The notes beneath the pieces were generated by a model. That model was not told the origin of the DNA, ran no database searches, and saw nothing but the letters and a program-made list of their open reading frames with translations. A stretch of 64,000 bases of DNA, taken from assembly GCF_002954245.1 (NCBI RefSeq), contig NZ_PPTG01000014.1, positions 1 through 64,000 of the forward strand. The letters run 5' to 3'. Positions 26,771 through 35,262 of the stretch are shown in pieces (position 1 is the stretch's first letter; every line of letters begins with the position of its first letter). The stretch comes from Cryobacterium aureum. GTDB taxonomy: Bacteria > Actinomycetota > Actinomycetes > Actinomycetales > Microbacteriaceae. The translations under genes were made by a program, and so were the position numbers.

Positions 26771-28216
26771 CTAGACCATGGTCAGCACCCGGACCGGGTC
26801 GGCGAGGATCGTGCCGATGTCGGCGAGAAAGCGGGAGCCCTGCTCGCCGTCGACCAGTCGGTGGTCGAACGACAGGCTGAGCGTGAGCACCTTGCGCAGT
26901 GCAATCTTGCCGCGATACTCCCACGGCCGAGAACGGATGGCGCCCATCGCGAGAATCGCCGCCTCCCCCGGGTTGAGAATGGGGGTGCCGGCATCGATGC
27001 CGAACACTCCGATATTGGTGATGGTGATCGTTCCGCCGGACAGCGCCGCCGGGGTGGTGGAGCCGGCCCTGGCCGCCGTGGTGAGTTCGGCAAGCGCGGC
27101 GGCGAGGCCGCGCAGGTCGAGCCGGTCAGCATCGACGATGTTCGGCACGAGCAGTCCACGTGGGGTTGCGGCGGCGATGCCGAGGTTCACGTGGTGGAAC
27201 TGCACGATCTCGCCGGCCGGTTCGTCCCACCGGGTGTTCACCGAGGGGGTGCGGCCCACGGCCAGGCAGAGGGCCTTGGCCACCACGGCGAGAATACCGA
27301 TGCCGGCATCGGCCAATTGCCGGTCGGCGCGCAAGGAGTCGAGTAGGTCGACGGTCGGCGTGACGTCGATCGTGAGGAACTCGGTCACGTGCGGAGCGGT
27401 GAACGCGCTCTGCACCATGGCGGCTGCGGTGAGCTTGCGCAGGCTCTTGATCGGCGAACGGGTCTCGCGCACCAACGTTTCGGGCCTGGAGCGGTCGGGC
27501 GGCGCCCCGGGCAGACCGGTCGCCGGTACCGACTCCGTGAGGTGGGCGCGCACATCATCCCGGGTGATCAGACCGTCGCGGCCGGTTCCGGTGACGGTGG
27601 TCAGGTCAATCCCGAGGTCGCGGGCCAGGGCCCGCACCGGCGGCGTCGAGCGCGGGCGTTCGGTAGCGGATGCTGCAGCCGGCTGGCCGGCAGCTGCCGG
27701 GGCGGGCGCCACCCGGTCCGGCTCGGCATCCGCTGCCGTGGGCGGGTGTGTGGACTGCGGGACCGGCGTTTCCCGCACAGCTGGAGCGGCCGGATCGGAC
27801 CCAGCCTGGTCGGCCGGGACCGCAGGGCCACCACCCGGCCGGGCCCGGCGCTGGGGATGACCGCCGCGTTCCACGGTCGGGCCGTAGCCGACCAGGTTGG
27901 CCTCGCGCTGCTCGACGGGGGCGGCGTCAGCGGCGGCGGGAGCCGCAGCATCCGCTGTCGGTAACGGGTCAGGCTCGCCACCGATGTCGAAGCTGACGAT
28001 GGGTTCGCCCACGCGCACGACCACACCGGCCGGCTGGTGCAGCACGCTGACCACTCCGGCGAAGGGGCTCGGCAGCTCGACCACGGCCTTGGCCGTTTCC
28101 ACGTCGGCGATGTGCTGGTTGAGCGTGACCTCGTCACCCGGCGCTACGAGCCAGGCCACGATCTCACTCTCGGTGAGACCCTCACCGAGGTCGGGCAGTT
28201 TGAATACCTTGATCAT
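26771..28216 (-). CDS. bkdC: Branched-chain 2-oxoacid dehydrogenase E2 (dihydrolipoamide acyltransferase)
   Basis: 481 residues: lipoyl domain 1-77 with the lipoylated Lys43 (DVETAKAVVELP), a long Ala/Pro linker (about 85-190), a peripheral-subunit-binding domain near 192-228 (VRALARDLGIDLTTVTGTG), and a catalytic domain ending in SFDHRLVDGEQG with His452 and Asp456. Transfers the acyl group from E1 to CoA. Overlaps the E1beta gene by four bases. A pyruvate-type complex is the alternative, but the Lrp neighbour and nearby leucine operon favour branched-chain substrates. Confidence 0.9.
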   Translation of the reverse strand: MIKVFKLPDLGEGLTESEIVAWLVAPGDEVTLNQHIADVETAKAVVELPSPFAGVVSVLHQPAGVVVRVGEPIVSFDIGGEPDPLPTADAAAPAAADAAPVEQREANLVGYGPTVERGGHPQRRARPGGGPAVPADQAGSDPAAPAVRETPVPQSTHPPTAADAEPDRVAPAPAAAGQPAAASATERPRSTPPVRALARDLGIDLTTVTGTGRDGLITRDDVRAHLTESVPATGLPGAPPDRSRPETLVRETRSPIKSLRKLTAAAMVQSAFTAPHVTEFLTIDVTPTVDLLDSLRADRQLADAGIGILAVVAKALCLAVGRTPSVNTRWDEPAGEIVQFHHVNLGIAAATPRGLLVPNIVDADRLDLRGLAAALAELTTAARAGSTTPAALSGGTITITNIGVFGIDAGTPILNPGEAAILAMGAIRSRPWEYRGKIALRKVLTLSLSFDHRLVDGEQGSRFLADIGTILADPVRVLTMV

Positions 28217-29256
28217 CGACGCCCCATGACCCGGTCAACGCCGTCGAGAATGCGGTCGAGGTCGGGCAGGTGGTGACTTTCGAGCTTGGCCGGCGGGTAG
28301 GGCACGTCGAAGCCGGTCACCCGCACCGGGGCAGCCTCCAGGTAGCTGAAGCAGCGCTCGGTGATGGTCGCGATGATCTCCCCGCCGAGTCCGCCCGACT
28401 GGGCCGCCTCGTGGGTCACTACCAGACGCCCGGTCTTACGAACGGATGCCTCCACCACCGCATAGTCCACCGGTGACAGCGACCGCAGGTCGATGACCTC
28501 GATCGAGACTCCCTCGTCAAATGCGGCGAGCGCCGCATCCTTCGCGGTCGACACGAGCGCGCCATAGGTGAGGAGCGTGACATCCGTTCCCGGACGAACG
28601 ATGACAGCCTGCTCCATCGGGGCACCGAGCTCCGGCACGACCTCACCCTTCACGTGGTAGCGACGCTTGGGCTCGAAGTAGAGCACCGGGTCGTCGCTCG
28701 CGATGGCCTGGCGAATGAGGCTGTAGGCATCCTGCGCGTTGGAAACGGCGATCACGCGCAGACCGGAGGTATGGGTGAAGTAGGCCTCCGGTGATTCGGA
28801 GTGGTGTTCGGCCGCTCCGATTCCGCCGCCGAACGGCACCCGGATGGTGATCGGCATGCGGACAGCACCCTGGGTGCGGTAGTGGAACTTGGCCACCTGG
28901 CTGACGATCTGATCGAAGCCGGGAAAGATGAAACCGTCGAACTGAATCTCGCAGACCGGGCGGTAGCCGCGGTAGGCCAGGCCGACGGCGGTGCCGATAA
29001 TGGCGGATTCGGCCAGGGGCGTGTCGATGACCCGGCGGGCGCCGAACTGGGCCAGCAGGTCGCTCGTCACCCGAAAGACGCCGCCGAGGGCGCCGATGTC
29101 TTCGCCGAGGAGGACCACCTTGGGGTCGTCGAGCATGGCCTGGCGCAGGCCCTCGTTGATGGCCTTGCCCATGCTGAGGGTCTTGGTCTCGGTCAACGGG
29201 ACCGGTTTCTGGGCATCAAGGCCGGGCAAGCTGGTGTGGGTCATCAGGGTCGTCAT
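28213..29256 (-). CDS. bkdB: Branched-chain 2-oxoacid dehydrogenase E1 beta subunit
   Basis: 347 residues of the transketolase-like beta chain: KAINEGLRQAMLDDPKVVLLGEDIG at the start, RMPITIRVPFGGGIGAAEHHS in the middle, and the C-terminal domain VIDLRSLSPVDY. It forms the thiamine-diphosphate heterotetramer with E1alpha. An extra 20 or so residues precede the core. It starts 5 bases after the E1alpha stop and overlaps E2 by four bases, so all three subunits come from one message. Confidence 0.92.
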   Translation of the reverse strand: MTTLMTHTSLPGLDAQKPVPLTETKTLSMGKAINEGLRQAMLDDPKVVLLGEDIGALGGVFRVTSDLLAQFGARRVIDTPLAESAIIGTAVGLAYRGYRPVCEIQFDGFIFPGFDQIVSQVAKFHYRTQGAVRMPITIRVPFGGGIGAAEHHSESPEAYFTHTSGLRVIAVSNAQDAYSLIRQAIASDDPVLYFEPKRRYHVKGEVVPELGAPMEQAVIVRPGTDVTLLTYGALVSTAKDAALAAFDEGVSIEVIDLRSLSPVDYAVVEASVRKTGRLVVTHEAAQSGGLGGEIIATITERCFSYLEAAPVRVTGFDVPYPPAKLESHHLPDLDRILDGVDRVMGRR

Positions 29257-29261
29257 GGTTA

Positions 29262-30359
29262 TTACACCGTTCCGTTCGATTGCGTTCCAAAGCTCGTGAG
29301 GTACCCGGCGTAGTCGGCGCGCTGGCGCTCGAGGGTGGCGTTGGGGGTGGAGTAAACATGGTCGAACACGCTCAGCGGCTCGGGGTCCGGCATGCCGATG
29401 CAGCCGGCGCGCAGTTCGGCGGCCGCGGCATCGGCGATCGCCTGGGTAGCCGCCTCGACCTCCGGAGTGATTTCACCGAGGCTGGTCAGCAGCCGGTGCA
29501 GGCGCAGCAACGGATCGCGCGTCTTCCACTCGGCTAGTTCGGCCGGGTCTCGGTAGCGGGTGGGATCATCCGCCGTGGTGTGCGGTCCCATGCGGTAGGT
29601 GACCGCTTCGATGAAGGTGGGGCCGCCGCCGGTACGGGCCCGGTCGAGCGCGATGCGGGTCGCCGCCATCACCGCAATCACGTCATTGCCGTCGATGCGC
29701 AGGCTCGGGATGCCGAAGCCCGGCGCTCGATCGGCGATGTTGCGGTGCGCCTGCACCCCGACCGGTTCGGAGATGGCCCACTGGTTGTTCTGGCAGAAGA
29801 AGACCACCGGGGCCTGGAAACTCGCCGCGAAGACCATGGCCTCGTTGACGTCGCCCTGGCTGGTGGCGCCATCGCCGAAGTAGGTGATGGCCACGGCATC
29901 GATTTCGTCGCGCTGAGCGCCGAGTGCCCAGCCCGTGGCGTGCAAGGTCTGCGCGCCGATGATGATGTTCGGGGTGGCCATATTGACCGTGTACGGGTCC
30001 CAGCCGGACTGGGCGTTGCCGCGCCAGACCTTGACGATGTCGGTGAGGTTCACGCCGCGGCAGTAGGCGACCGCGTTCTCGCGGTAGCTCGGAAAGATGA
30101 AGTCGTCGCTGCGCAGGGCGCGAGCGGAGCCGACCTGCGCGGCTTCCTGACCGAGCAGCGGCGGCCAGAGGCCCAGTTCGCCCTGGCGTTGCAGGGCGGT
30201 CGCCTCGGTGTCGATGCGGCGCACCACGAGCATGTCGCGGTAGAGCGCCAGCAGGGCCGTCCCGTCGAGATCGTCGACCCACGAGTCGAAGTCAGGCCGG
30301 GGCATCCGCTCGCCGTCAATCGAGAGAAGCTGCACCAGCGGGGGGGAGAAATCAATCAT
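29262..30359 (-). CDS. bkdA: Branched-chain 2-oxoacid dehydrogenase E1 alpha subunit
   Basis: 365 residues. The thiamine-diphosphate motif begins GDGATSQGDVNEAMVFA (162-178) and closes with NN at 191-192; RMGPHTTADDPTRYR is the conserved loop that in mammals is phosphorylated. Decarboxylates 2-oxoacids such as ketoisocaproate. First gene of the operon; ATG has GGAG 7 bases upstream. Divergent from the Lrp-type regulator at 30491. Confidence 0.92.
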   Translation of the reverse strand: MIDFSPPLVQLLSIDGERMPRPDFDSWVDDLDGTALLALYRDMLVVRRIDTEATALQRQGELGLWPPLLGQEAAQVGSARALRSDDFIFPSYRENAVAYCRGVNLTDIVKVWRGNAQSGWDPYTVNMATPNIIIGAQTLHATGWALGAQRDEIDAVAITYFGDGATSQGDVNEAMVFAASFQAPVVFFCQNNQWAISEPVGVQAHRNIADRAPGFGIPSLRIDGNDVIAVMAATRIALDRARTGGGPTFIEAVTYRMGPHTTADDPTRYRDPAELAEWKTRDPLLRLHRLLTSLGEITPEVEAATQAIADAAAAELRAGCIGMPDPEPLSVFDHVYSTPNATLERQRADYAGYLTSFGTQSNGTV

Positions 30360-30490
30360 GGGTCGCTCCGAGCGTCATTGCTAAAGTTGTCGCGAGCCTA
30401 TGTCGACCCGACAGAGAGCACAACCACTGTCAAAAATTGTGAGCAGAGTGCCCTATTCAGGCTCGCCAGAGCGTGTTAATGTTTTGCACT

Positions 30491-30952
30491 ATGTACAGCC
30501 TTGACAAGACCGACACGAAGCTCCTCCAAGCGCTCTCCGCCGACCCGCGCAGCACCTTCGTTGCCCTCGCCGACACCCTGGGCCTTTCCCGCAACACCGT
30601 ACAGGCGCGAATGAAGCGATTGGAGGACTCGGGCGCCTTTCTCGGCTTCGATCGCCGTATCAATCCGGCCGCCCTCGGCTACCCGCTGACCGCGTTCATC
30701 GAGGTGCACGTGCAGCAGAAACGACTCGCCCAGATCGTGATCGACCTCGCGCTGATCCCCGAAATCGTGCAGGCGCACGGCATGAGCGGGCAGGCCGACC
30801 TACTCGTGCGAGTGGTCTGCACGGATGCCGCCGACCTGTTCCGCATCGACGGCACCATTCTCGCCTGCGACGGTGTGGAACGCACCGAGACGTCGCTCGC
30901 GATGGGCGAGGTCATCCCCTATCGCCTCACCCCGTTGCTCGACCGCGGCTAG
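30491..30952 (+). CDS. Lrp/AsnC family regulator, probably of the bkd operon
   Basis: 153 residues: an N-terminal HTH (DKTDTKLLQALSADPR, then ALADTLGLSRNTVQARMKRLE) and a RAM/AsnC ligand domain (PLTAFIEVHVQQ to HGMSGQADLLVRVVC). Divergent to bkdA with a 131-base intergenic region, matching the BkdR arrangement in which an Lrp-like activator senses branched-chain amino acids. The ATG at 30491 begins the typical LDKTDTKLL start; no clear Shine-Dalgarno. Confidence 0.88.
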   Translation: MYSLDKTDTKLLQALSADPRSTFVALADTLGLSRNTVQARMKRLEDSGAFLGFDRRINPAALGYPLTAFIEVHVQQKRLAQIVIDLALIPEIVQAHGMSGQADLLVRVVCTDAADLFRIDGTILACDGVERTETSLAMGEVIPYRLTPLLDRG

Positions 30953-30967
30953 TCGTCAGCGATCTAT

Positions 30968-30999
30968 TTGCTAAATTCTTCATATAGTTATATAAAGAA
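30968..30999 (+). promoter_or_regulatory. Promoter with overlapping 24-bp palindrome for the Ehr operon
   Basis: A -35 TTGCTA (30968-30973) and -10 TATAAA (30991-30996) with 17-base spacing stand in AT-rich sequence. An inverted repeat at 30976-30999 (TTCTTCATATAG and TTATATAAAGAA halves, 10 of 12 pairs match) covers the spacer and -10 box, as expected for a repressor site. The regulator candidate is the ArsR gene at 38234. Six bases after the -10 lies ATG 31003. Confidence 0.7.
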
Positions 31000-31002
31000 G
31001 TA

Positions 31003-31143
31003 ATGAAGTTACTTGCGCTGGTAGTCTTGTCATCAACCAGACGCACCGCAAAATCCGTCGCCTGCCCAACACCTTCGACATTCGCGCTCCCCACAGAAGG
31101 CACCAGCTTCGTGAACATGCATGCACACCTGGGATTCGTATGA
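31003..31143 (+). CDS. Possible leaderless 46-residue leader peptide coupled to the Ehr operon
   Basis: An open frame of 46 codons begins MKLLALVVLSSTRRT and ends NMHAHLGFV. Its ATG is 6 bases past the -10 box, so a transcript would start at or near it, a common leaderless layout in actinobacteria. Its TGA overlaps the ATG of the next gene (ATGA, 31140-31143), giving translational coupling. Third-position GC is lower than in neighbours, so it may be a regulatory leader rather than a functional protein. The first nine residues after Met are hydrophobic or basic. No homology recognised. Confidence 0.4.
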   Translation: MKLLALVVLSSTRRTAKSVACPTPSTFALPTEGTSFVNMHAHLGFV

Positions 31144-31625
31144 GTTTCCTGCGTCTGGCCACCCTCATTCGTCACGGCTCACGCATCGCCGAGCCGGCAC
31201 CGCCCGCCCCGCCCCTGCTTCCGGGCGCGGGAGTCTTCGGTGGCAGCGTGCAGGTGCGCTACATTAACGCCGGCGGCTGCAACGACTGTGCCCTCGAAGT
31301 TTCTGCCGCATTCGGGCCGGTCTACGACGTGGAACGCTACGGCGTGCGCCTCGTGCCCTCACCGCGGCACGCCGACGTTCTGCTCATCGTCGGCAGTGTC
31401 ACCCGCAACATGGCCGAGCCACTACGCCGAACCATCGAGGCCACCCCCACCCCAAGATTTGTGATCGCGGTCGGCGACTGCGCCCTGCACGGCGGCCCCT
31501 TCCGCGACGGCTACGGCATCATCGGGCCCGTCTCCGACTTTGTGCACGTCGATATCGAGGTGCCAGGCAGTCCGCCGGAACCGGCCGATATCGTGCGAGC
31601 CCTACGCCGAATGACCGGCCGATGA
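31140..31625 (+). CDS. Ehr complex small subunit (NuoB / hydrogenase small subunit-like)
   Basis: 161 residues of the NuoB-like fold that normally holds the cluster nearest the active site or quinone. Three ligand cysteines are present (Cys47 and Cys50 in GGCNDCALEV, Cys114 in VGDCALHGGPF). The fourth, normally in VPGCPP, is Ser144 (VPGSPP). A Ser ligand or an altered or absent [4Fe-4S] cluster is possible. The ATG overlaps the preceding 46-codon frame and the stop overlaps the next gene, so translation is coupled. Equivalent to mycobacterial Rv0082. Confidence 0.82.
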   Translation: MSFLRLATLIRHGSRIAEPAPPAPPLLPGAGVFGGSVQVRYINAGGCNDCALEVSAAFGPVYDVERYGVRLVPSPRHADVLLIVGSVTRNMAEPLRRTIEATPTPRFVIAVGDCALHGGPFRDGYGIIGPVSDFVHVDIEVPGSPPEPADIVRALRRMTGR

Positions 31626-33640
31626 CGGGGATCGGAGCCGGCCTGCTCCTGCAGCTGGGCCTCGGTGCGCTGGCCGTGGTGACCGCCCTCGTGGCGGCAC
31701 CATCCCTGCGGTCGCGGGCGGGCGGCATCCTCTCAACCCTCATCGCGGTGACGGGCTTTGTGACCGGCCTCGCCGCCCTGCTCGGCGCCACTGGCGGGCT
31801 GCTCATTCCGATCGCCCTGCCGATGGACCCGCTCCTTCTGGCTCCCGACCGCCTCGGCGGCCTCTTCATGCTGATCGTCTCCGGCGTCGGTATTCTCGTG
31901 TCGCTCTACTCGATGAGTTCCACCCGTGGCCCCGACGCGAGCCGCACCGCCTGGGTCGCCATGCCGGTATTCCTCGTGGGAATGCAACTCGTACCGGCCG
32001 CGACCGACTCAGTATCGTTCCTGTTGGCCTGGGAGATCATGACGCTCGGCTCCACCGTGCTGCTGCTCGCCGACCACGCCAGCCGCGCCACCGTCGCCTC
32101 GGCCGGCATCTGGTACTCGGCCATGTCCCAGTTGAGCTTCTTCTTCATCCTCGCCGGATTCGCCGTGCTCGCTGCCGTGTCGGGCGGAACCAGCTTCGCC
32201 AACCTGCAGGCGATCGAACCCGGTTCCTGGGCGGCGAATGTGGCCTTCGTGCTCTTTTTGCTCGGTTTCGGCGGCAAGGCCGAACTGGTGCCGCTGCACG
32301 TCTGGGTCCCCCGGGTGCTGCCCGAAGCGCCCAGTCATGTCTCGGCCGCAATGAGTGGCGCCATGGTCAAGATCGGTGTCTACGGGGGCCTGCTGGTCTG
32401 CGTGCGTCTGCTGCCCGACGGTCCGGTCTGGTGGGGCATCGCGATCATGCTGGTCGGTGGCGCATCCGCTCTCTACGGCATTCTGCAAGCGTCCGTGTCG
32501 AGCGACCTCAAGGTACTGCTCGCCTACTCGACCACCGAGAACATGGGCCTGGTCTTTCTCGGCCTCGGCGCGAGCATGCTGCTGCGCGGCTACGACGCCA
32601 CCGCGGCAGCGGATGCCGCCCTCGTCGCCGCCCTGCTGCTCGCGGTCAGCCATGCCGCGTTCAAGTCCACCCTGTTCCTCGGCGCCGGCGCCGTCATTCA
32701 CGCCACCGGTGAGCGCAACCTGGACCGCCTCGGCGGCCTGGGTGTCCGCATGCCGGTGACCGCCGCCGCGTTCGGCGTGGCGAGCCTCGGCGCAGCCGCG
32801 ATCCCAGTCACGAGCGGTTTCGTCGCCGAGTGGATGCTGCTGCAGTCACTCATCCACGGCGGTCGCCTTGACGGGGCGGTCGTCTCGGTCGCGGCATCCG
32901 TCGCCATGCCGCTGGCCGTGGCTGTGATCGCCCTCACCGCGGGCCTCGCCCTGCTCACGTTCGTCAAGGCCTACGGCATCGCTTTCCTGGCCCGCCCCCG
33001 CAGCACCGCTGCAGCCAACGCCCGAGAAGTGCCGGCGCTGATGCGTATTTCGCTCGCCCTGGGCGCGCTCGCCGTGCTGGCACTCGGGCTGCTCCCCGGA
33101 CCAGTCGCCGCGCTCGTGGCCACCACGGTCAGCCCCGATCCGACGGCCGCAGTGCAGTCGGTAGGTCTCGGGGGTGTGTCCCTGCCGGGTATTGGCGCGG
33201 TGCTGGACCCGATCATGCTCGTCGTGCTCTCGGCCCTCGTCGCCATTCCGGTGTTGGTGGCAATCATCGTATCGGCCCGGCGCCACCCACACCGCACCGT
33301 CGACCTGCCCTGGGGCGGCGGCGGCTCCCGTGCGCGGCCGCGCATGCAGTACACCGCGACGTCCTATGCCGAGCCGCTCGTGCGGGTCTTCGACGACGTG
33401 CTGAAGCCATCGCGCGACGTGCAGGTCACCCACGTGGCCGAATCCCGTTATCTGGTGGAACGGGTGCGGGTCGAACAGAGCCTCTCCGATGTGATTGAGA
33501 CGCGGCTGTATCGTCCGGTTCTCAACCTGTTCCAGCGCTACGGCCTGGTCGTGCGGCACGTCGCCAACGGCAGCATCCACCGCTACCTCTCCTATTCTTT
33601 TGTCGCTTTGTTGATCGTGCTGATTGTGGTCTCGCTATGA
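31622..33640 (+). CDS. Ehr complex antiporter-like membrane subunit (HyfB/HycC-like)
   Basis: 672 residues with about 15 transmembrane helices and the proton-antiporter core of NuoL/M/N and MrpA/D: LVPAATDSVSFLLAWEIMTLGS, GGKAELVPLHVWVPRVLPEAPSHVSAAMSGAMVKIGVYG and STTENMGLVFLGLG. Lysine and glutamate residues expected for proton passage are in these helices. The C-terminal LPWGGGGSRARPRMQYTATSYAEP is the HyfB-type tail. Overlaps both neighbours by four bases. Confidence 0.88.
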   Translation: MTGIGAGLLLQLGLGALAVVTALVAAPSLRSRAGGILSTLIAVTGFVTGLAALLGATGGLLIPIALPMDPLLLAPDRLGGLFMLIVSGVGILVSLYSMSSTRGPDASRTAWVAMPVFLVGMQLVPAATDSVSFLLAWEIMTLGSTVLLLADHASRATVASAGIWYSAMSQLSFFFILAGFAVLAAVSGGTSFANLQAIEPGSWAANVAFVLFLLGFGGKAELVPLHVWVPRVLPEAPSHVSAAMSGAMVKIGVYGGLLVCVRLLPDGPVWWGIAIMLVGGASALYGILQASVSSDLKVLLAYSTTENMGLVFLGLGASMLLRGYDATAAADAALVAALLLAVSHAAFKSTLFLGAGAVIHATGERNLDRLGGLGVRMPVTAAAFGVASLGAAAIPVTSGFVAEWMLLQSLIHGGRLDGAVVSVAASVAMPLAVAVIALTAGLALLTFVKAYGIAFLARPRSTAAANAREVPALMRISLALGALAVLALGLLPGPVAALVATTVSPDPTAAVQSVGLGGVSLPGIGAVLDPIMLVVLSALVAIPVLVAIIVSARRHPHRTVDLPWGGGGSRARPRMQYTATSYAEPLVRVFDDVLKPSRDVQVTHVAESRYLVERVRVEQSLSDVIETRLYRPVLNLFQRYGLVVRHVANGSIHRYLSYSFVALLIVLIVVSL

Positions 33641-34590
33641 ATGCCGCGTCGAGCGCCATCGTCATCGCCCTCGTGCAGGTTGTGCTGTTCGTGTTCCTCG
33701 CCCCGCTGCTGATGGGTGTGATCCGGCAGGTGCGTGCCACGATCGAGGGCCGTGCCGGTTCCGGAATCTGGCAGCCGTGGCGCGACCTGCGCAAGCTGCT
33801 CGCAAAGAACCCGGTGCGCGGCATCGACAGCAGCTGGATGCTGCGGGTCGGTCCGGTCGCCCTGGTCGTGTCGAGTCTGCTGCTGTGCGTGCTGCTGCCG
33901 CTCGTCGGCACGATTCCCTTCGCGCTGATTCCCAGCGACCTGTTCGTCATCGTTTCCGTCATGCTGATCGGCGTGGTCGCCCTCGCCCTGGTCGGCCTCG
34001 ACGGCGGTACCGCCTTCGGCGGCATGGGATCCAGCCGACACATGACTGTCGCCGCGCTCGTTGAGCCCACCCTGTTGCTCTCGGTTTACGCGTTCTCGAT
34101 CCCGGCCGGAACCAGCACCCTGTCGGTCATCGTTGAAACCCGGTTGCTCTCCCCCGAGCTGATCATCTCGCCGGTCAGCGTGCTCGCCCTCGTGGCCCTG
34201 TCCATCGCCATCATGGCCGAGACCGCCAGGCTTCCCATCGATAACCCAGGCACCCACCTCGAGGTGACCATGCTGCACGAGGCGATGACCCTCGAAGCGA
34301 GCGGCCGTGATTTGGCCTGGCTCGAAGTCGGCTCCTGGCTGAAACTGGCCGCCCTGCTCGGTCTGGTCAGCAACCTGGTTGTGCCGTGGGGCGTCGTCAC
34401 CGATTTCAGCGCCCTCGGCCTCGCGATCGGCATTGTCAGCATCGCCGTGAAAGTGCTCGTACTCGGTGTTCTCCTCAGCGTCGGCGAGATCTTCCTGGCC
34501 AAGGTGCGCCTGTTCCAGGTACCAGAACTGCTCGCGGGTTCCTTTGCCCTCGCCTTTCTGGCCGTCACCGCCTCCTATCTGGTCGCCTGA
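33637..34590 (+). CDS. hycD: Ehr complex NuoH-like membrane anchor (HycD/HyfC)
   Basis: 317 residues, about eight transmembrane helices. The matrix-side loop MAETARLPIDNPGTHLEVTML is the NuoH/HycD signature that couples the peripheral arm to the membrane arm. The N-terminal loop GIWQPWRDLRKLLAKNPVRG is also typical. Begins with an ATGA overlap after the HyfB-like gene. The annotated mycobacterial equivalent is Rv0084 (hycD). Confidence 0.9.
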   Translation: MNAASSAIVIALVQVVLFVFLAPLLMGVIRQVRATIEGRAGSGIWQPWRDLRKLLAKNPVRGIDSSWMLRVGPVALVVSSLLLCVLLPLVGTIPFALIPSDLFVIVSVMLIGVVALALVGLDGGTAFGGMGSSRHMTVAALVEPTLLLSVYAFSIPAGTSTLSVIVETRLLSPELIISPVSVLALVALSIAIMAETARLPIDNPGTHLEVTMLHEAMTLEASGRDLAWLEVGSWLKLAALLGLVSNLVVPWGVVTDFSALGLAIGIVSIAVKVLVLGVLLSVGEIFLAKVRLFQVPELLAGSFALAFLAVTASYLVA

Positions 34591-34602
34591 GGAGCATCCG
34601 TC

Positions 34603-35262
34603 GTGTTTGAAACTTTCTATCCCCAACTGATCGGCCTCTGCACCGGCGCCCTGCTGCTTACGAGCGCGCTCATGGTCTGGCGTCACTCCCTGCTCGCCTC
34701 GATCCGATTGCTCGCTCTGCAGGGCGTCGCCCTCGCCGCACTCGTCGCGGTGATCGGCATCGCCGAGGGCGAGTCCGAACTGGTGCTGGTGTCGCTCCTG
34801 ATCCTGTCGGTGAAGGGCGTCGGCCTGCCCTGGGTACTCGCGCACCAGTCCAAGGCGTCGATCAAGCAGATTCAGGAGTCGCCCCGGCTCAACCCGACCG
34901 CCGCTCTGCTCGCCGTCACCCTACTGACCATTCTCAGCTACGTCGTGGTCAGCCGCGTCTTCGGCCTCGGTGACAGTGAGACCGGCCATGCTGCCCCGAT
35001 CGGCCTGGCCATGGTGCTGATCGGTTTTCTGTTGCTGATCAGTCGCCGCCGCGCCCGCTCCCAACTCATCGGGTTTCTACTGCTCGACAACGGCATCGCC
35101 ACCATCGCGTTCTTGACCAGCGGCGGCGTACCGATCCTGCTCGAGTTCGCCGTCTCCCTCGACGTTCTGCTGGTCGTGCTCATTCTGCACGTGTTCGCCG
35201 GCCGCATGCGCACCAAGTTCGGCGGCACGGCCGTCGATCAGCTCAGAGAGTTGCACGACTGA
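34603..35262 (+). CDS. hycP: Ehr complex HyfE-like membrane subunit (HycP)
   Basis: 219 residues with about seven transmembrane helices, resembling HyfE/NuoK-related hydrogenase-4 subunits (LSVKGVGLPWVLAHQSKAS, RSQLIGFLLLDNGIAT). Starts at GTG 34603 with GAGGAG upstream; the only gap in the operon (12 bases) lies before it. Its stop TGA shares a base with the next ATG. Mycobacterial equivalent Rv0085. Confidence 0.85.
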   Translation: MFETFYPQLIGLCTGALLLTSALMVWRHSLLASIRLLALQGVALAALVAVIGIAEGESELVLVSLLILSVKGVGLPWVLAHQSKASIKQIQESPRLNPTAALLAVTLLTILSYVVVSRVFGLGDSETGHAAPIGLAMVLIGFLLLISRRRARSQLIGFLLLDNGIATIAFLTSGGVPILLEFAVSLDVLLVVLILHVFAGRMRTKFGGTAVDQLRELHD

